DNA from: Crocodylus rhombifer
Taxonomy: Eukaryota; Chordata; Crocodylia; Crocodylidae
Direction: 5' to 3'
DNA: 64,000 nucleotides
NCBI GenBank assembly: GCA_038503035.1
Contig: JAVSML010000956.1
Coordinates: forward strand, 1-64,000
In this document: in pieces, positions 1 to 12,489 of the stretch
How the letters are laid out: every line of letters starts with the position of its first letter
Numbering within the stretch: position 1 is the stretch's first letter
Position numbers and translations under genes: made by a program
Notes under the pieces: generated by a model
The model's database searches: none
The model's input: the letters and a program-made list of their open reading frames with translations, nothing else
What the model was told of the DNA's origin: nothing

Positions 1-3000
1 GGGCCGGCTCGGGGGCACGCGTGGCAGCCCGGGACGCGAGGCTCAGCCGCGGCGGGGGGGCGCCCGCGCCCTTGACCCCGCTCCGCGCCGGGAGCTTCAA
101 GGTCGCCGTCAGGCCCGCCGGCTGCTGCGCTCGGCGCCCGGGTCTGAGCCCCGGCCCAGCCCTGCTGCTGAGGGGGGGCGCCGGCTCGGCGGCAGGCAGC
201 GGCGCGGGGGCCAGAGCTGGGCCCGGGCCCCACACCCCCGAGCCCGCTCCCTGGCCCCCCCGTGCAAGCCGGGCACGCCTCGAGCACCGCCGGCCCTCCT
301 GGCCCCGGCCGAGGTGGCCTTGCCGGGCCCGGGCACAGGGCGGTGGCGCGGGGAGACGCTCGCAGGGAGGAGCGCGGGGGCAGCCCGGGGCCGGGGTTTG
401 CAGAGCCGCGGGCGCAGGGCCGGGGGCACCGGGAACCGGGGGCAGGGGTCGGGGGGCACCCCATCGCGGTCTCTGCGGCCAGCTCGCTGCAGGCGCCAGG
501 GCGGCTTGGGCCGAGGCCTGGCAGGGGGAGAAGGGAGTGCAAGCCCCGTCGCGCCGCGCGGCCGTGGGTGCAGGAGCCGGGATCCCCCCCCGCCCGAGCG
601 GGGCGGGACCCGGGGTGGCTGAGCTGGAAGGAGCCCGGGGCTGATGGTGCCTGGGAACAGCCCCACGGGGACAAGGAGAGGGGGGTTCAGCAGGGGCAGG
701 ACCGAGTCGTAAGCGTGGATTATTTCTTGCTCGTGCGTGAGAGTGTGCAAGGCATTCGACCAGGAAGCAGAAACGGCAGCCATGAAGCCGGCCAGGGAGG
801 CTGCATTCACGGAGGCGCCGGGGCCAGGTCACGCGTGACCCGTGAGCCCGGCACGGCAGTGGCACTGGGGGCGGGTGGGGGGCAGGCAAGGGGCCTGTGG
901 TGATGGGGGCAGAGCCCAGGGCTGGGGCCGGATCCCAGCCCAGGCCCACAGCCCACTCAGCTCTTGGCCTGCTCTGGTACGTGACGTTTGTGCTTGGTGT
1001 GCCACACCCACCCGTGACGCAGGGCACGTGTATGCCATGCGTGGCACACCCTGATAGGATGCAACTGGGCGTGTGCCCCAGACAGGGGGGATTCGAGGCA
1101 GCTGTGAGCATCAGCCAGGAGCAGCCCCCGCCCCAACTCCAGGAGCGGCTGCAGCAGATGCTTCCGAGCAGGGGTGGGCAAAATATGGCCCGTGGGCCAA
1201 ATCCGGTCCCTTGGCCCTGCCCAGACCAGCCCAGGCGCGGGGTGCAGCATGGGCCACGGCCCGTGTGGCGGCCCCGGGTGCATGGGGGCTGCACGCAGCT
1301 TCCCAGCAGCCCCCGCGGCGGTGGCTCACTCTGCCCGGCTGCCAACAGTCACGCCTGGTACCGCCACGGGACCTGGCCCCATTGCTCGCGCATCCCAGCC
1401 CGGCGGCGCTGGATGGACCGGGCAGGCGAGGTCTGCGTGGAGACCAGCCTGGCACCCCTGCGGGTGGATGGTGTGGGGCTGTGGGTGGGTGGGGAGCAGT
1501 GTCTGGGAGCGGGATGGGGCAATCCCCCGCTCGCCCGCTGCCCATGGGGGTCCTGGGCACCGTCCGGCACACGGGTGGTGGGTGCGGGGTGGACAGGCCC
1601 AGCGAAGCCAAGTTCAAAGCCAGGGGGCAGGCCTAGTGCAGGGGGGCAAACCGAGGGGCAGGATGAAGTGTGGTGCAGAGGGTCTGGGGCGCCTGACAGG
1701 ACGGAGGCGTGTGCCGTGGGGCAGCGCTTTCTATGCCCACCTGCAGATGCCCCCCTGGTGATAACTGAGTCCCCCGCTGGGCATCGCAGGGTCCGGCCTG
1801 GCAGAGCTTTGCCCCCCACTCAAGGGCTTTGGACCCCAGGAAGGCGGTGCACGCACCCCAGGACCACTGCGCCCCCGCCACACGGAGCAGCGCCCCTCTC
1901 CCAACTCCGCCTGGCAGGCTGCCTGGTGCAGGGGTTATATAGCCCAGGAGGGGGGCGGGGCCTAGCTGGTGCCCGCCCTCTTAAAGCGGCAAACTCCCTT
2001 TCTTCCCGCCTGGTCGCGCAGCGGGACCACCCGCGGTCCGTCCCAGCGCGATTTCCTCCCCCGCCCCCGGGCCGCCCCCCCCGGGCCGGCAGCGAGCTGC
2101 GCGCAGGCGGAGGTGACCGCCAGGTCTCCGTGCAGGCCTCACCCCGCCCCCGCGGGGCTGCACGCTCCCGGGGGGCGTCTGCACGGACAGGACCCGCCGC
2201 AGCCCTGGCCCGGGGCTGGCCCTGCCTCTGGTGCCTGCCTGGCAGGGTCCGCGCCTCCTGACTCCGGCCGCTCCTGGCTGCGCCCGGCTCCGGGCGTGTG
2301 CCTCTGGCCCAGGGCTTGACCCCTGGGCGTGCTTGTCTGCACCCCTAGGTCAGCCGCTCCGGCACGGGAGAAGGGGCCGCCCGGGATCCCGTCCGGCCGC
2401 GGGGCTGAGGCCCCTGGGGCCGGCCGGGGGCGGACCTGGAAGGCGGGAGCGGCCCGGGCTGGGGCTGGGCCGGCCCCACGGCTCCGGGGGTCTGCGGCTC
2501 GGTGGGCCCGCGGGCGGGGAGGGCGTGCAAGACGCGGTGCGGGGAGGGGGCAGCCGGAGCCTCAGCCGGGGCGGCGCGGGGTGCCGGGGCCGGGCAGGGA
2601 CCCCGCAGGCAGGGGCGGCTGCGTGGCGGAGCCGGGGCGGAGCGTGCGGCTGCGCCCCAGGGCGGCTGGGGAGGGGGCCGTGTCCGTGCCCCCGGGCACT
2701 GCTGCAGCTCTCTGGCGACCCGCCTTGTCCCGAGCCGGGGTGCTGGAGCGGAGGCAGCGCCGTGGGCCGCGCCCCCGCTTCCCCCGCCACGGCTCCGAGC
2801 CGGGTTTCTGCAGCTCGGCCGCGGCTGGGTGCTCCTGGGGACCCTGGCACTGTTGTGCTGACGCCCCCGGCTGCCTCCTCCGCAGCTCCGGGTGCCCACG
2901 ACAGAGACTGCAGGGGCCAGGCCCGCGCCGCCCAGCAGCAGCGCCTCGTCTGCGCCAGGGTTAGGCCGCTGGCTCCCGCGGGTGCCCTGGGTGCGAGCAG

Positions 3001-4400
3001 AGGTGGCCCTTGCTGGTGCCCTGCCCTGTCTCCTGAGGACCTCTGCTAGCGCCCTGACGGCTTCCAGAGCTGTCCCACGACGCCCCGGGCCGCTGTGCCC
3101 ACTGTGAGCCCGCGCGCAGGCCTCGGAGGGGGCGCCGTACCCAGCTGCTGCCCCGTGGAGCTGCTGGAACAGGCTGGCGTGTGCCCCTGCCCGTGCCCGC
3201 TGCACCCATGTGCAAAGCTGCACGCACAGGGGAAGGCACGTGGGGCAGGCCAGGCAGCATCAGGCCACGGCGCCATGACCCGCGTGGGGCGGCTGGGACC
3301 GGCATCCCGGGCCAGAGCCCCGGACACGACCTGGTGGGGACAAAGTCTCCTGGAGCCTTGGACTGGGCAGGACCCGGGGCTTCCCCCTGCCTTTCCCAGC
3401 TCTCCAGCGAGCCCCAGCAGGGACGTGCGGTCCCAGGTGGTGTCAGGGCAGCAGGGGCAGGCGGAGGGAGACCGAGGGCGGTAAGAGGCCGGGGCAGGTG
3501 ATGGCCTGCTTGGGCCGCAGGCCAGGGGCTGCCAGGAGCAAGGGGCAGATGCAGCCCGAAGACGCCAGCCCGGGGGTCAGGGGCCGGCAGCTGTGGCTGC
3601 CCAGGCTGGGGGCTCATGCCAAGTGGAGCCCTGATCCGGGAGCTGGAGCGGGAGCCAGGAGCACACAGGCAGGACCCAGGGGCCAGGCAATCACTGGGGA
3701 TCATTCAGCTCCTGGCACCCAGGGCCACTCGTTTGCCAGCTGTCCCGGACCCCGACAATCCCCCACTGCACCCAGGGGGCTGGCCACCAGGGCTGTGTGT
3801 GTGCATGCACCCAAGTGTGTATGCATGCACGTTTTTGTGCATGAATGTGTGCATGTGTAAGCGTATTTGTGAGGTCTTTGCCTACCACCCCCCAGTGCAG
3901 CGAGGCCAGCAAAGCTCTCTGACCCCTCCGCCAGCCGCCGAGCAGGGAAGCCCCTCATTTGGGAGAGGAGAGGCCTGACTTATGGAGGGGTGGGTGGGGT
4001 GGGCACCGGGGGCACGACCCACAGGGGAAATGAGAAGCAGGAATACGGGTGGCTTTTGTTCACAGAGAGACTCGGGGAGCGGGGCAGCCCCAGGAGAAGC
4101 AGCCGCCCCGCGCGGACGTGCCCCTGCCCTTAGCACCCCTCCGCGGGGGCAGCACGCTGCTATCGGGGCCCCAGTAGCCCAGCGGGATAGGATGGGGTTC
4201 CCCAAGGGGAGGGCAAACCGTGGTTCCCCAAGTCCCAGGACACCAGAGCCAGGGGGCAGCCGCTGGCACGAGAGATTGAGAAGAAACTAGAGAAAGGGCT
4301 TCTTAGGCGACGCATCTTTAATATGCAGACGACACGGCCACAGGCGGCAGGGGAAGCCGAGAGCAGAGCCAGGTGCAACAAGGGACTGGATGCAGTGGTG
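1..4400. other. GC-rich, CpG-rich stretch with no recognised gene
   Basis: Long open frames run on both strands, but they are proline-, arginine-, glycine- and alanine-rich low-complexity translations that overlap one another. That is what high GC gives by chance. CpG is dense in about 1-620 and 2030-2900, so unmethylated CpG islands are plausible. In human the next gene on this side of MIR129-1 is LRRC4, but I find none of its leucine-rich-repeat coding sequence here. A GT-rich patch lies near 3795-3870. Confidence 0.6.
2030..2900. promoter_or_regulatory. Candidate CpG island
   Basis: This stretch is extremely GC-rich with frequent CpG. A TATATA sequence lies just before it (1936-1941) and a GC box at 1952-1960. 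It could be a promoter for the primary miR-129-1 transcript or another non-coding RNA, but no transcript structure can be read from the sequence, so the role is inference. Confidence 0.3.
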
Positions 4401-4439
4401 GATGATTGATGGCTATTAATGGCTATTAATGAGAACTAC

Positions 4440-4990
4440 AGCAGGCGCCGAGCCGGGCAGCGAGGATGAGGAGCGCTGCGGAGGGGCTTCTCTAGGAGAG
4501 ACCCTCGAGGCCAGGGCAGAGATGCCGGAGGGGGCAGGAGAAGGGGTCACGACACACGAAACGGCCACGAGGAAGTCGCTGGGGATCGATCATTGCCCGT
4601 CTCTGCCCGGACAAGGACGAGGGGTCAGCGTGGACCGGGCAGGAGTCAGTTGACCACGAACCCCAGGCCGCTCTTTCCCCCCACGTGGCATTGAAGTGGG
4701 GGCCCGTGGCTATCGGGAGCCGAGAGCTCGGCCGGATCCGCCCGGGACCGGACGCGGGCGCGGCGGGAAGGGGCGCGGGGCGCTCTGGAGCAGGGAGCGA
4801 GGGGCTCGGCCTCCGCACCAGACCGGGCCGGACCGTAAAGGCCGCAAGAGAGAGAGGAGCAGGGAAGACCCTGCTCGGACCCCGTCACCTCCCGTCCAGC
4901 TCCGCGCTCTGCCCCGTGGCACCGGGGACTGGGTCTGACCCAGCCCACGGCAGCTCCGCTTTCCTTACCAGCTGTGTGACCAGTAATGAT
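4440..4990 (-). repeat. Interspersed repeat R2, copy 1 (reverse orientation)
   Basis: This segment matches, in reverse complement, the copies at about 18355-18830 and 12490-12820. The shared core includes a CCGGTCTG-containing block followed by a run rich in GCCCCGCGCCCC. Homology to copy 3 continues through the flank containing GGGATCGATCATTGCCCGTC (4582-4601), so the unit is at least 450 bp. I do not recognise the family. It has no coding capacity I can support. Confidence 0.6.
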
Positions 4991-4999
4991 CGGTGCCAG

Positions 5000-6440
5000 G
5001 GTGGGTATTGAATCGACCGCTTTAGAGATAGCTGGTTCAATGCTGTCCCTCTATAATGTCCCTTTTTGTCCCCGTTGGAGGGACCCTAAGCCTGGCCCAG
5101 TCCGGCGCTGCTGATGCTCTGGCTGAGAGGGTCTCTTACAATGCTGTTATGGGGGGGAAGCCCCAGACTGTCCCGTTTGTGCGGCCCCAGCAAGAGGGAG
5201 ATTGTAGACCAGTGATTCCCAACTGGGCCCTTTTCAGGGTGCCACAGGTGGCTGTGTGAAGTCCTGTGAGAGACACCCTGAGCTCTCCCAGCTGTCCTGC
5301 CCTACTGCGGGCTCTCCGGGATGTCTCCATCGCCAAGAAATGAGTGACAGCAAAGAGCTGGCATTTTCCAAGGGGGTCCAGGGTCTAACGAGGGAGCCTT
5401 GAGCCCCATGAGGTCGAGAACCCGTGGCCTAGACCAGCCCCAGAGCTGGGGGTGAGCGGCAACCCGCGCCGCGGCCTGTTCGACAGCTGCTTGCGCCGGC
5501 TGGGCAGCTGCTCCGGGAATGGAGTCACTGCCCCGCCACGGCTCCGCCTGCTGCCTCCCAGATGGGTCTAGGATGGCCTGGAGCCGTGGGGGTGGGGGTC
5601 AAGCAAGGCAGGATTTCCAGGAGGGTGTGCCTAGCCAAGGTGCCTGTTAGGATGAAGCTCCTGTGACCCTCAGTGCAGTGAAGTCTCCTCCTTATCCCCC
5701 ATCCCTGCCTTGTTGCCCAGCTCCCCTACGCTCCCCGAGGCCCCCCGGATGCCACAGGCACCACCTAGCACCCACAGGGCAGGGCAAAAGGGAAGCTGGG
5801 GCAGGGGGCAGAGAAGAGGGGAAGCAAAACAGGCCATGTCCCTCCCACCCCTGGCATGAGGAGGGTGGAAGGGAGCGACGCCGCGGTGCCCTGTCCGGGG
5901 GGAGTGGGGGAGGGACACTGGAGATGCAGTGTAGGCTGGCGGCAGGGCAGCAGCGCAGTGCCCTCCCATGGCGGCGGGTGATTGGCCCGATGCTGCCAGC
6001 ACTGCCGGGCCAGGCACTGCAATCACTGCAGCAGCTGGGAGAGCTGGGGGTGATGCTGGGGCACTGCAATCACTGCCCATGCCAGCTCCCAGGGCACCAC
6101 TGCCCCTCCCCTTCCTGCACCTAGAGCTGCCTCCCGGGGGCCCACAGAGCCTTTGGCCCCCGCCTGAGTCTCCCAGTTCAGCCAGTGGCGACTGAGACTG
6201 GTCCCAGGCTGGTAGCTGCGGGCAGGGGGGGTCAGCTTCCATTGCCACCCCCCTGGCAGGCTGGGGCGTCTGACGAAGCAAGGACAAGAGTCCCCGTGAC
6301 CCCTCCCAAGCCCTGAGACCCCTGCTCCCCTGTGCCCACCATGCAGAGGGGAGCCCTAGCTGCCCCCCGTGGGACCCGATCCTGGCACAGGTGGCTGACA
6401 CATGGGCCTGCACAGGAACTGTCAGGCTAGTCACACGCGT
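5000..6440. other. No gene recognised
   Basis: Mixed-composition DNA without a supported exon, RNA gene or identifiable repeat. Confidence 0.5.
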
Positions 6441-6960
6441 GTGCAAGCAGACACGTGCACATTGTGTGCACACATAGGCACATACATGCATGCATATGCA
6501 TGCACACTCATGCACACACAGGCAGGCCTTTGCTGTTCCCACAACAGTGCACCAGCTTGAGCCAACTTAACTTCTGCACACATACACGTGTGTGTCTATG
6601 TGTGTGTGCTCATGGCAGGTGTCGTGGATATAGGCGTAAGTCCATCTGCACACATGCATGAGTGCACGGGAGCATTTTGTGTGTGTGTGTGTGTGCGCAT
6701 GCGCGTGTGGGGTGAGGTTATGGGTCTGTGTGCACACGCACACATGGGGGCATGGATTATGGGCTCAGGTGTCAGCGTGCATGTGTCACACACCCATCTG
6801 CAGGGGTCAGACTGAGGTTCCCCTGGGACGGCTTAGGCCCGCGGCCGGCCATGCTGTCTCCCCAGCTCCCAGCCAGCACAGTTGTACCAGGGAAATGGGC
6901 ACAGAGACTGAGCACACACACGTCTGTGACGGCACGTGTGCACACACATGTATGGGAGAC
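6440..6960. repeat. CA/GT-rich simple repeat tract
   Basis: Irregular runs of CACA and TGTG interspersed with ATGC and CACG steps, including a clean (GT)n stretch near 6677-6695. The open frames across it are Cys/Val/His low-complexity artefacts. Confidence 0.75.
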
Positions 6961-6989
6961 GGGGGCACAGCGGGGTGAATGGACGGAGT

Positions 6990-7190
6990 CCGCGAGTGGG
7001 TGCGTGGGTGGGTGGACGGGCAGATGGACGGACATGTATGAACGGATGGGTGCATGGGGAGAGAGACCGACAGACATGGACGGATGGGTGAACGGACGGG
7101 CATGCATGGCGATGGCTAGATGGGTGGATGGACTGATGGACAGACGTCCATAGATGGGTGGATGGACTGATGGACAGATGTCACCCCCCT
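6990..7190 (+). repeat. ATGG-type minisatellite with a 34-bp direct duplication
   Basis: Repeated GGATGG and GGACGG steps. The segments at about 7113-7146 and 7147-7180 are near-identical 34-bp tandem copies that differ in their last few bases. The array ends about 75 bp before the MIR129-1 hairpin. Confidence 0.75.
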
Positions 7191-7256
7191 CCTCTTCCTT
7201 CCCAGGTGCTGGCGGCCGGGCCGGAGGCCCCACGGACATCTCTCTCTGTCCCTCTC

Positions 7257-7330
7257 AGATCTTTTTGCGGTCTGGGCTTGCTGTTCCTCCAACCCACACT
7301 CAGGAAGCCCTTACCCCAAAAAGTATCCGC
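7257..7330 (+). ncRNA. MIR129-1: pre-miR-129-1 hairpin
   Basis: The 5' arm (7261-7281) starts CTTTTTGCGGTCTGGGC and is identical to the conserved mature miR-129-5p. The 3' arm (7305-7326) starts AAGCCCTTACCCC and matches miR-129-1-3p. The two arms pair with a 23-nt loop. The flanking bases and loop (GTTCCT, then CAGG before the 3' arm) also resemble the vertebrate MIR129-1 precursor, which separates it from the MIR129-2 paralogue. miR-129-5p is a brain-enriched regulator. In human this gene lies between LRRC4 and LEP on the LEP strand, and it has the same order and strand here, about 19 kb upstream of LEP exon 1. Confidence 0.97.
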
Positions 7331-7334
7331 GGGG

Positions 7335-8770
7335 GAGCCACACGGCTGGGTTCGAGGGCGCCGGCACAGGAGCCCCGGGTAAGTGACTGCACCATCGTGC
7401 CCCCCAGAAGCCCCCCCACCCAACACCCAGGGACCCATCTGACCCCATGCCAGCACCCCAGCTGCGGAGAGAAGGGGCTGCCCAGGGCAGGAACAGGGAG
7501 GCCAGGTCTCCCTTGCACGGGGGAGTGAGCGGAGCTGGGATGCCCCCGGGGTCTGTGCCAACCTAGGCCAGGCCAGGCAGGACGCGGCATCTGCCCTGTC
7601 CCAGCCCCAGTGCCTGGCCAGGTCCATGCGCCAAAGCCAAGGGTGGCATGTGGGGTGTGTCTGATGCTGCCAGAGGTTGTGGGTGCCCCACTCCATCCCT
7701 GCATGCCCAGGCACCTCCGGATGGGTGCATTAGCTAAGTCCCTGACCCCAGGGCTGCATCCAGGAGCTCTCACCCCCTCCTGGCCCCAGACAGTGCAAGG
7801 CGGTGACCAGGGTCTCCAGCCCATCCAGCCTGGGGGTCCCCACAGCGGCCAGCCTAGGGCATGGAGGCTCCTGGCAGCCTGGCGCAAGGGGGTGCTGGGC
7901 TAGCCCAGGCAGGCGCAGTGCAGAGGGGACAGTGCCCACAGGTCCCCAGCATTGCCAACCGCATGCACGAATACCCCTGCACAACCACATGCACCTACAT
8001 CCACACTTGTGCCCATACCAGGGCACACCCACCCACCCATGCACACACACACAAGCCTGCACCTGTGCACACACACACATGCATGCACCTGTGCAAACCC
8101 CACCATGTGCGTGCATGCACACACGTGTACATGTATGCAGAGACACATGTGCACACACACACAAGCAGGGAGGATCCGCTGCACTGCTTGGGGGGGGCTC
8201 AGAGGCCCCTCTATGCCCCGCGTCCTAGCCCAGGGGGGCATCTAGGCCGGCATCTCTCAGCAGGAGCCCCAGTGCTGGCACCCTCACATCTGCTGCCCTG
8301 GCAGGAGCAGGTATCAGCGCCCCAGGGCTCTACTTGGAGGTCCGTCAGGGCCCAGGGGGCTCCTCAGACCCACCCCACCAGTCCCCTTCATGCACAGCTG
8401 CACGAACAGCTGGCAGCCCCCGCCTGCCCCTGCCAGTGGTGCAGCCGTGGTTTCACGGGCACCTTGTCTCCGCTGCGCTGCTCCGGCCCCTCGTGCTCCA
8501 GCTGAGCAGGGACTGGTGTCTCCAGGCTGGAAGGCAGGGCATCCCCTGGGGCTTGTGAGGCCTCAGGACCCTGCTGCAGTCATTTGCCCGGGTCCACGGG
8601 AGCATCCCCCAGCTGTGTGGGTCCACATTGAATGGGGTGCTTAGAAATGCCATGTTTCAGCACCGCGACCATGGCTCCGCGCTCATCCTGCATTGGACCA
8701 GCCATGTCCTGTGTGTTCGGTGCTGGGTCCAGGCCTGGCTCTGTGCATGTGTGTGAGGCCACCTGACCTC
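7335..8770. other. No gene recognised; CA-rich tract at 7965-8165
   Basis: Apart from a CA-rich simple repeat (about 7965-8165, alternating CACACA and ATGCAC) this is unannotatable sequence with no supported exon. Confidence 0.55.
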
Positions 8771-8772
8771 CA

Positions 8773-10170
8773 GTTTCATAGTTTCATAGTTGGTCGGGTC
8801 GGAAGGGACCTGAGCAGATCATCTAGTCCGACCCCCTGCCATGGCAGGAAAGAGTACTGGGGTCAAATGACCCCAGCTAGATGTTCATCCAGCCTCCTCT
8901 TAAACCCCCCCAGGGCAGGAGCCGGCACCACTTCTCTTGGAAGCTGGTTCCAGGCCCTAGCCGCCCTGACCGGGAAGTCGCGCCTCCTGATATCTAACCT
9001 AAACCTACCCCCTGCCAGCTTGTGACCGTTATTCCTGGCCACTCCGGGCGGTGCTCGGGGGAACAGGGACCCCCCAGTGCCTGCTGGTCCCCCCGACTAG
9101 TCGTAACAGGCCACGAGATCCCCTCTCAGCCTTCTCTTGTGGCGGCTGAACAGGTTCAGGTCTCGTCGCCTCTCCTCGTAGGGCCTGCCCTGCTGCCCCC
9201 GACCATGCGAGTGGCCTCCTCTGGACCCTCTCCGGGCTGTCCACATCCCTCCTGCAGTGCGGCGCCCAGACCTGGACGCAGGACTCCAGCTGCGGCCTGA
9301 CCAGTGCCGCACAGAGGGGGAGGATCACCTCCCTGGCCCTGCTCGAGATGCATCTGTGGATGCAGGACAAGGTGCGGTCGGCCTTCCTGACCGCGTCCCC
9401 ACACTGCCGGCCCATGGTCATCTTGGAGTCAATGATGACCCCCAGATCCTTTTCTGCCTCTGCCCTGACGAGAAGAGAGTCCCCCAGCCTGTAGGTATGC
9501 TGCTCGTTCTTCCTCCCCAGGTGCAGCAACCTTGCACTTGTCTGTGTTGAATCCCATCCTGTTCTCATCCGCCCACCCCTGTAACCTGTCTAGGTCTGAT
9601 TGCAGCCTGTTCCTCCCTTCTAGCGTGCCCAGGCCCCCCCACATCTTAGTGTCATCAACAAATTTGAACAGGGGCTTTTTACCCCCTCGTCCAAGTCACT
9701 GATGATGATGTTGAACAGTGCGGGCCAGAGGACCGAGCCCTGGGGGACCCCACTGCCCACGTCCTTCCAGGTCGAACACGACCCGTCCACCACCGCTCTC
9801 TGGGTGCGGCCCTCCGGCCAGTTGGCGACACATCTGACTGTGTGGGGGTCCACACCACAGCCCCCAGTTTCTTAATGAGAACGGGGTGAGCGACAGTGTC
9901 GAAGGCCGCCCGAGAGTCCAGGAAGACGATGTCCACTGCTCCCCCTGCGTCTAATGATCTGGTGATCTGATCGTAGAGGCCGCCAGGTTGGTCTGACAGG
10001 ACCTGCCTTGAATGAACCGGTGTTGGTTGCCCCTAAGCATAACCTCCCCTGCTTACCCGTTGCAGATGAGCTCCTGGATAATTTTCTCAAAAAGCTTCCC
10101 CAGGACCGAGGTAAGACTGACTGGCCTGTAGAGCTTTCCAGTTGTCTTTCCTGCTTGGTGCAGGGGGCTG
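8773..10170 (-). mobile_element. CR1 LINE, 5'-truncated, reverse orientation
   Basis: On the minus strand this carries the C-terminal half of a CR1 reverse transcriptase broken over several frames. Visible pieces include YRPVSLTSVLGKLFEKII (about 10060-10130), [20 protein letters not shown] (about 9870-9935), and downstream RT/connection blocks at 9620-9850 and 9030-9640. The 3' end (8773-8880) has the CR1 signature GGAAGGGACCTGAGCAGATC read against the TTTCATAG tail. Several frameshifts and stops make it an inactive fossil. Copy 56925-57022 belongs to the same subfamily (GGTCGGGTCGGAAGG end). Confidence 0.9.
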
Positions 10171-11030
10171 GACCCAATGATCTTCCGAGAGCAGTGTGGC
10201 GGGCCAGTAGGGGGCGCTCCTGCGTTGAGCCGCCCACCTCCCTGCACCGGACCACCTCCCAGGCCCCGAGTGCCTCCCTGGGGCACCTCACGTTTGGCCA
10301 ACCCCCTTCCTGGAGCACCCTCGCTAGCCTGGGGGTAACTCAGCTGCCACCACCCCGAGAAGGGACTGTCTTGGCCCTGTGTCCTCGGGGAAACACCGGC
10401 CTAATAGTCCTACAGGTACTTGACCCGGTACAGGCACTTGGGGCACTTTCCCAAGTCCAGGGGCAAAAAGGACAGTCTCCCTTAGTCCGCAGACCTAAGG
10501 GGTCTCTCAGGCATAATTTAGACCCACCCCTCAATAAGTCTCCCACACCGGTCACAAAGGAGAACTGTAATGATTACAGGGGTAGGGTGAAAATAGGGTA
10601 TCTGCCCATGTGCTTGCATGTGTGTCTGTGTCTACACATGCAAGTGTGTGCCTGAGTGTGTGTGTGTGTGTGTGTGTGTTAAACTTCACCCCGCTACCAG
10701 TGCACGGCAGAGCCAAGAGGTGCCTTGGCCCCTCCACCCCTGCCCAGCCTGCACAGCCAGAGACACCCCCACCACCCATGCGCCAGTGCAAACCTACTAG
10801 CAGCCCCTGGCAAGGTGGGCACGGTATGTGGGCTCCTGCCCCAGGGGCAGCAGGTGACCCCCAGTGCCAGTGGGGCCGGCACTGCCCTTGGTGGCACCAA
10901 GCTGGGCCCTGGGCAGCTCTCTTGCAGTGCAGGCACTCTCAGGGGGGTCCTGCACCCCCGCCCTTGGGATGGTTTTATCCTGCAGGGATCACTCCAGGCC
11001 TTTTTTGCACCTGGATCAATTCTCAGTCTT
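10170..11030. other. No gene recognised; (GT)n at 10605-10680
   Basis: Non-coding sequence between two CR1 fragments. It contains one GT microsatellite and nothing else that can be supported. Confidence 0.5.
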
Positions 11031-11033
11031 ATT

Positions 11034-11957
11034 TCATAGATTTCATAGATTTCATAGACATTAGGGCTGGAAGGGACCTCGGGAGATCATCGAGTCCAGC
11101 CCCCTGCCCAAAGGGCAGGAAGTCAGCTGGGGTCATAGGGTCCCAGCAAGATAAGCATCCAATTTACTCTTGAAGGTGTTCAATGTAGGTGCTTGAACCA
11201 CCTCCACTGGCAGACTGTTCCAGACCTTGGGGGCTCGGACAGGAAAGAAATTCTTCCTTATGTCCAGCCTGAAACGGTCTTGCAGGAGTTTGTGACCGTT
11301 CGACCTCGTCATCCCTTGGGGCGCTCTGGTGAACAGACGTTCCCCCAGATCCTGGCGGTCACCCCTGAGAAACTTATAGGTGGCCATCAGATCACCCCTG
11401 AGCCTGCGCTTTTCCAGGCTAAGGAGCCCCATGGCTCTCAGCCTGTCATCGTAAGATCTGTTTTCCTGACCTCTGATCATGCGCGTGGCTCTCCTCTGGA
11501 CTCTCTCAAGCTTCTCCACATCCTTTTTGAATTGTGGAGCCCAAAACTGGACGCAGTACTCCAGCTGCGGCCTCACCAAGGCCGAGTACAAGGGGAGAAT
11601 GACGTCCCGGGATTTGCTCGAGAAGCATCTGTGGATTCAAGCCAGCGTTTTGGCCGCTTGGCTAGCTGCAGCATCGCATTGGAGGCTCATGTTCATCTTG
11701 TGGTCAATGATGACCCCAAGTCTCTTTCTTCTGTAGTGCTAGCCAGTGTAGCACTGCCGAGCCTATAAGGATGCTGCAGGTTTTTCCTCCCAAGGTGGAG
11801 AACCTTGCATTTATCGGTGTTAAACACCATGAGGTTCTCGTTTGCCCATTTGCTGAGCTTGTCCAGGTCAGCCTGGATCACCCGCCTGTCTTCCGGCGTG
11901 GATGCTTTGCCCCAAAGTTTGGTGTCATCGGCGAACTTGGCCAGTCCACTCCTTAAA
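11034..11957 (-). mobile_element. CR1 LINE, 5'-truncated, reverse orientation, relatively young
   Basis: The minus-strand frame 11133-11591 encodes an intact C-terminal RT segment with the CR1-typical strings LVRPQLEYCVQFWAP and GDLMATYKFLRGDRQDLG. An upstream segment (about 11693-11957) holds the catalytic-domain motif FADDTKLWG. A frame break lies near 11692. The 3' end carries three tandem TTCATAGA units (11034-11060). A domain of this quality implies a more recent insertion than the 8773-10170 copy. Flanks: GC-rich R1 repeat on the right, simple sequence on the left. Confidence 0.92.
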
Positions 11958-12044
11958 GCAGCCTCCAGCCTCCGGGTAGCCCCAGAGCCAGCACTGACCT
12001 GGGACAACCCCCCACCCCTCCCCCCGCCTCCCCCAGGCCCAGGC

Positions 12045-12300
12045 CGTGCCTCCATTGCAGAGAAAAGGCAACCCCACCCAGTGCGACCAGTCTGAGCAGG
12101 GGGGAATCCCTTCCTGCCCCAGTGCAGCGCGGGGCTGAGCCTGAGACCCTCCAGCCAGGCCCCTGCGGGGTCGGTGCCAGCAGGAGCATTGGCCCAGCCC
12201 AGCCCCAGCCGCAGACTGGGCTGCAGCAGCACCAGCATCTCTGGGGGAGGGTTAAACCCCCTGACACAAGGAGCAGGCCTGCCCAGCACCCACCCACCCT
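12045..12300 (-). repeat. Interspersed repeat R1, partial copy (reverse)
   Basis: It shares the R1 core: CAGTCTGAGCAGGGGG, then CTTCCTGCCCCAGTGCAGC and a CCAGCAGGAGCAT block. It matches the fuller copies at 20560-20990 (reverse) and 27945-28290 and 41990-42490 (forward). Confidence 0.7.
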
Positions 12301-12489
12301 CTCCTCGACACCTCCAGTGATGCAGCGTCTCCCCGTCCTTGGCGTCTCCCTGCAGCCGGTGCAGTGTCTCCTGTGACCCAACCGAAACTTCCTTGCCTGC
12401 AACTTTGCTACTTTGCTGAAGCTCCCAGTACAAGCCCAGAACTGGGACTCGGGCACCCAGCGCAGACCTGGGGGCACTGCTCCATCCCA

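Noticed and set aside
1936..1960. TATATA followed by a GC box as a promoter
   Set aside because: The GC box lies downstream of the TATA-like motif and no exon or conserved start region follows. Kept only as a weak note on the CpG island.
897..3223. Several 150-450 codon open frames on both strands
   Set aside because: They overlap one another in CpG-rich DNA, have Pro/Arg/Gly/Ala-skewed composition, and show no splice structure or recognisable domain.
7965..8165. Possible hairpin RNA in a CA/TG-rich tract
   Set aside because: Self-pairing there is explained by simple CACATG repeats, with no conserved mature sequence.
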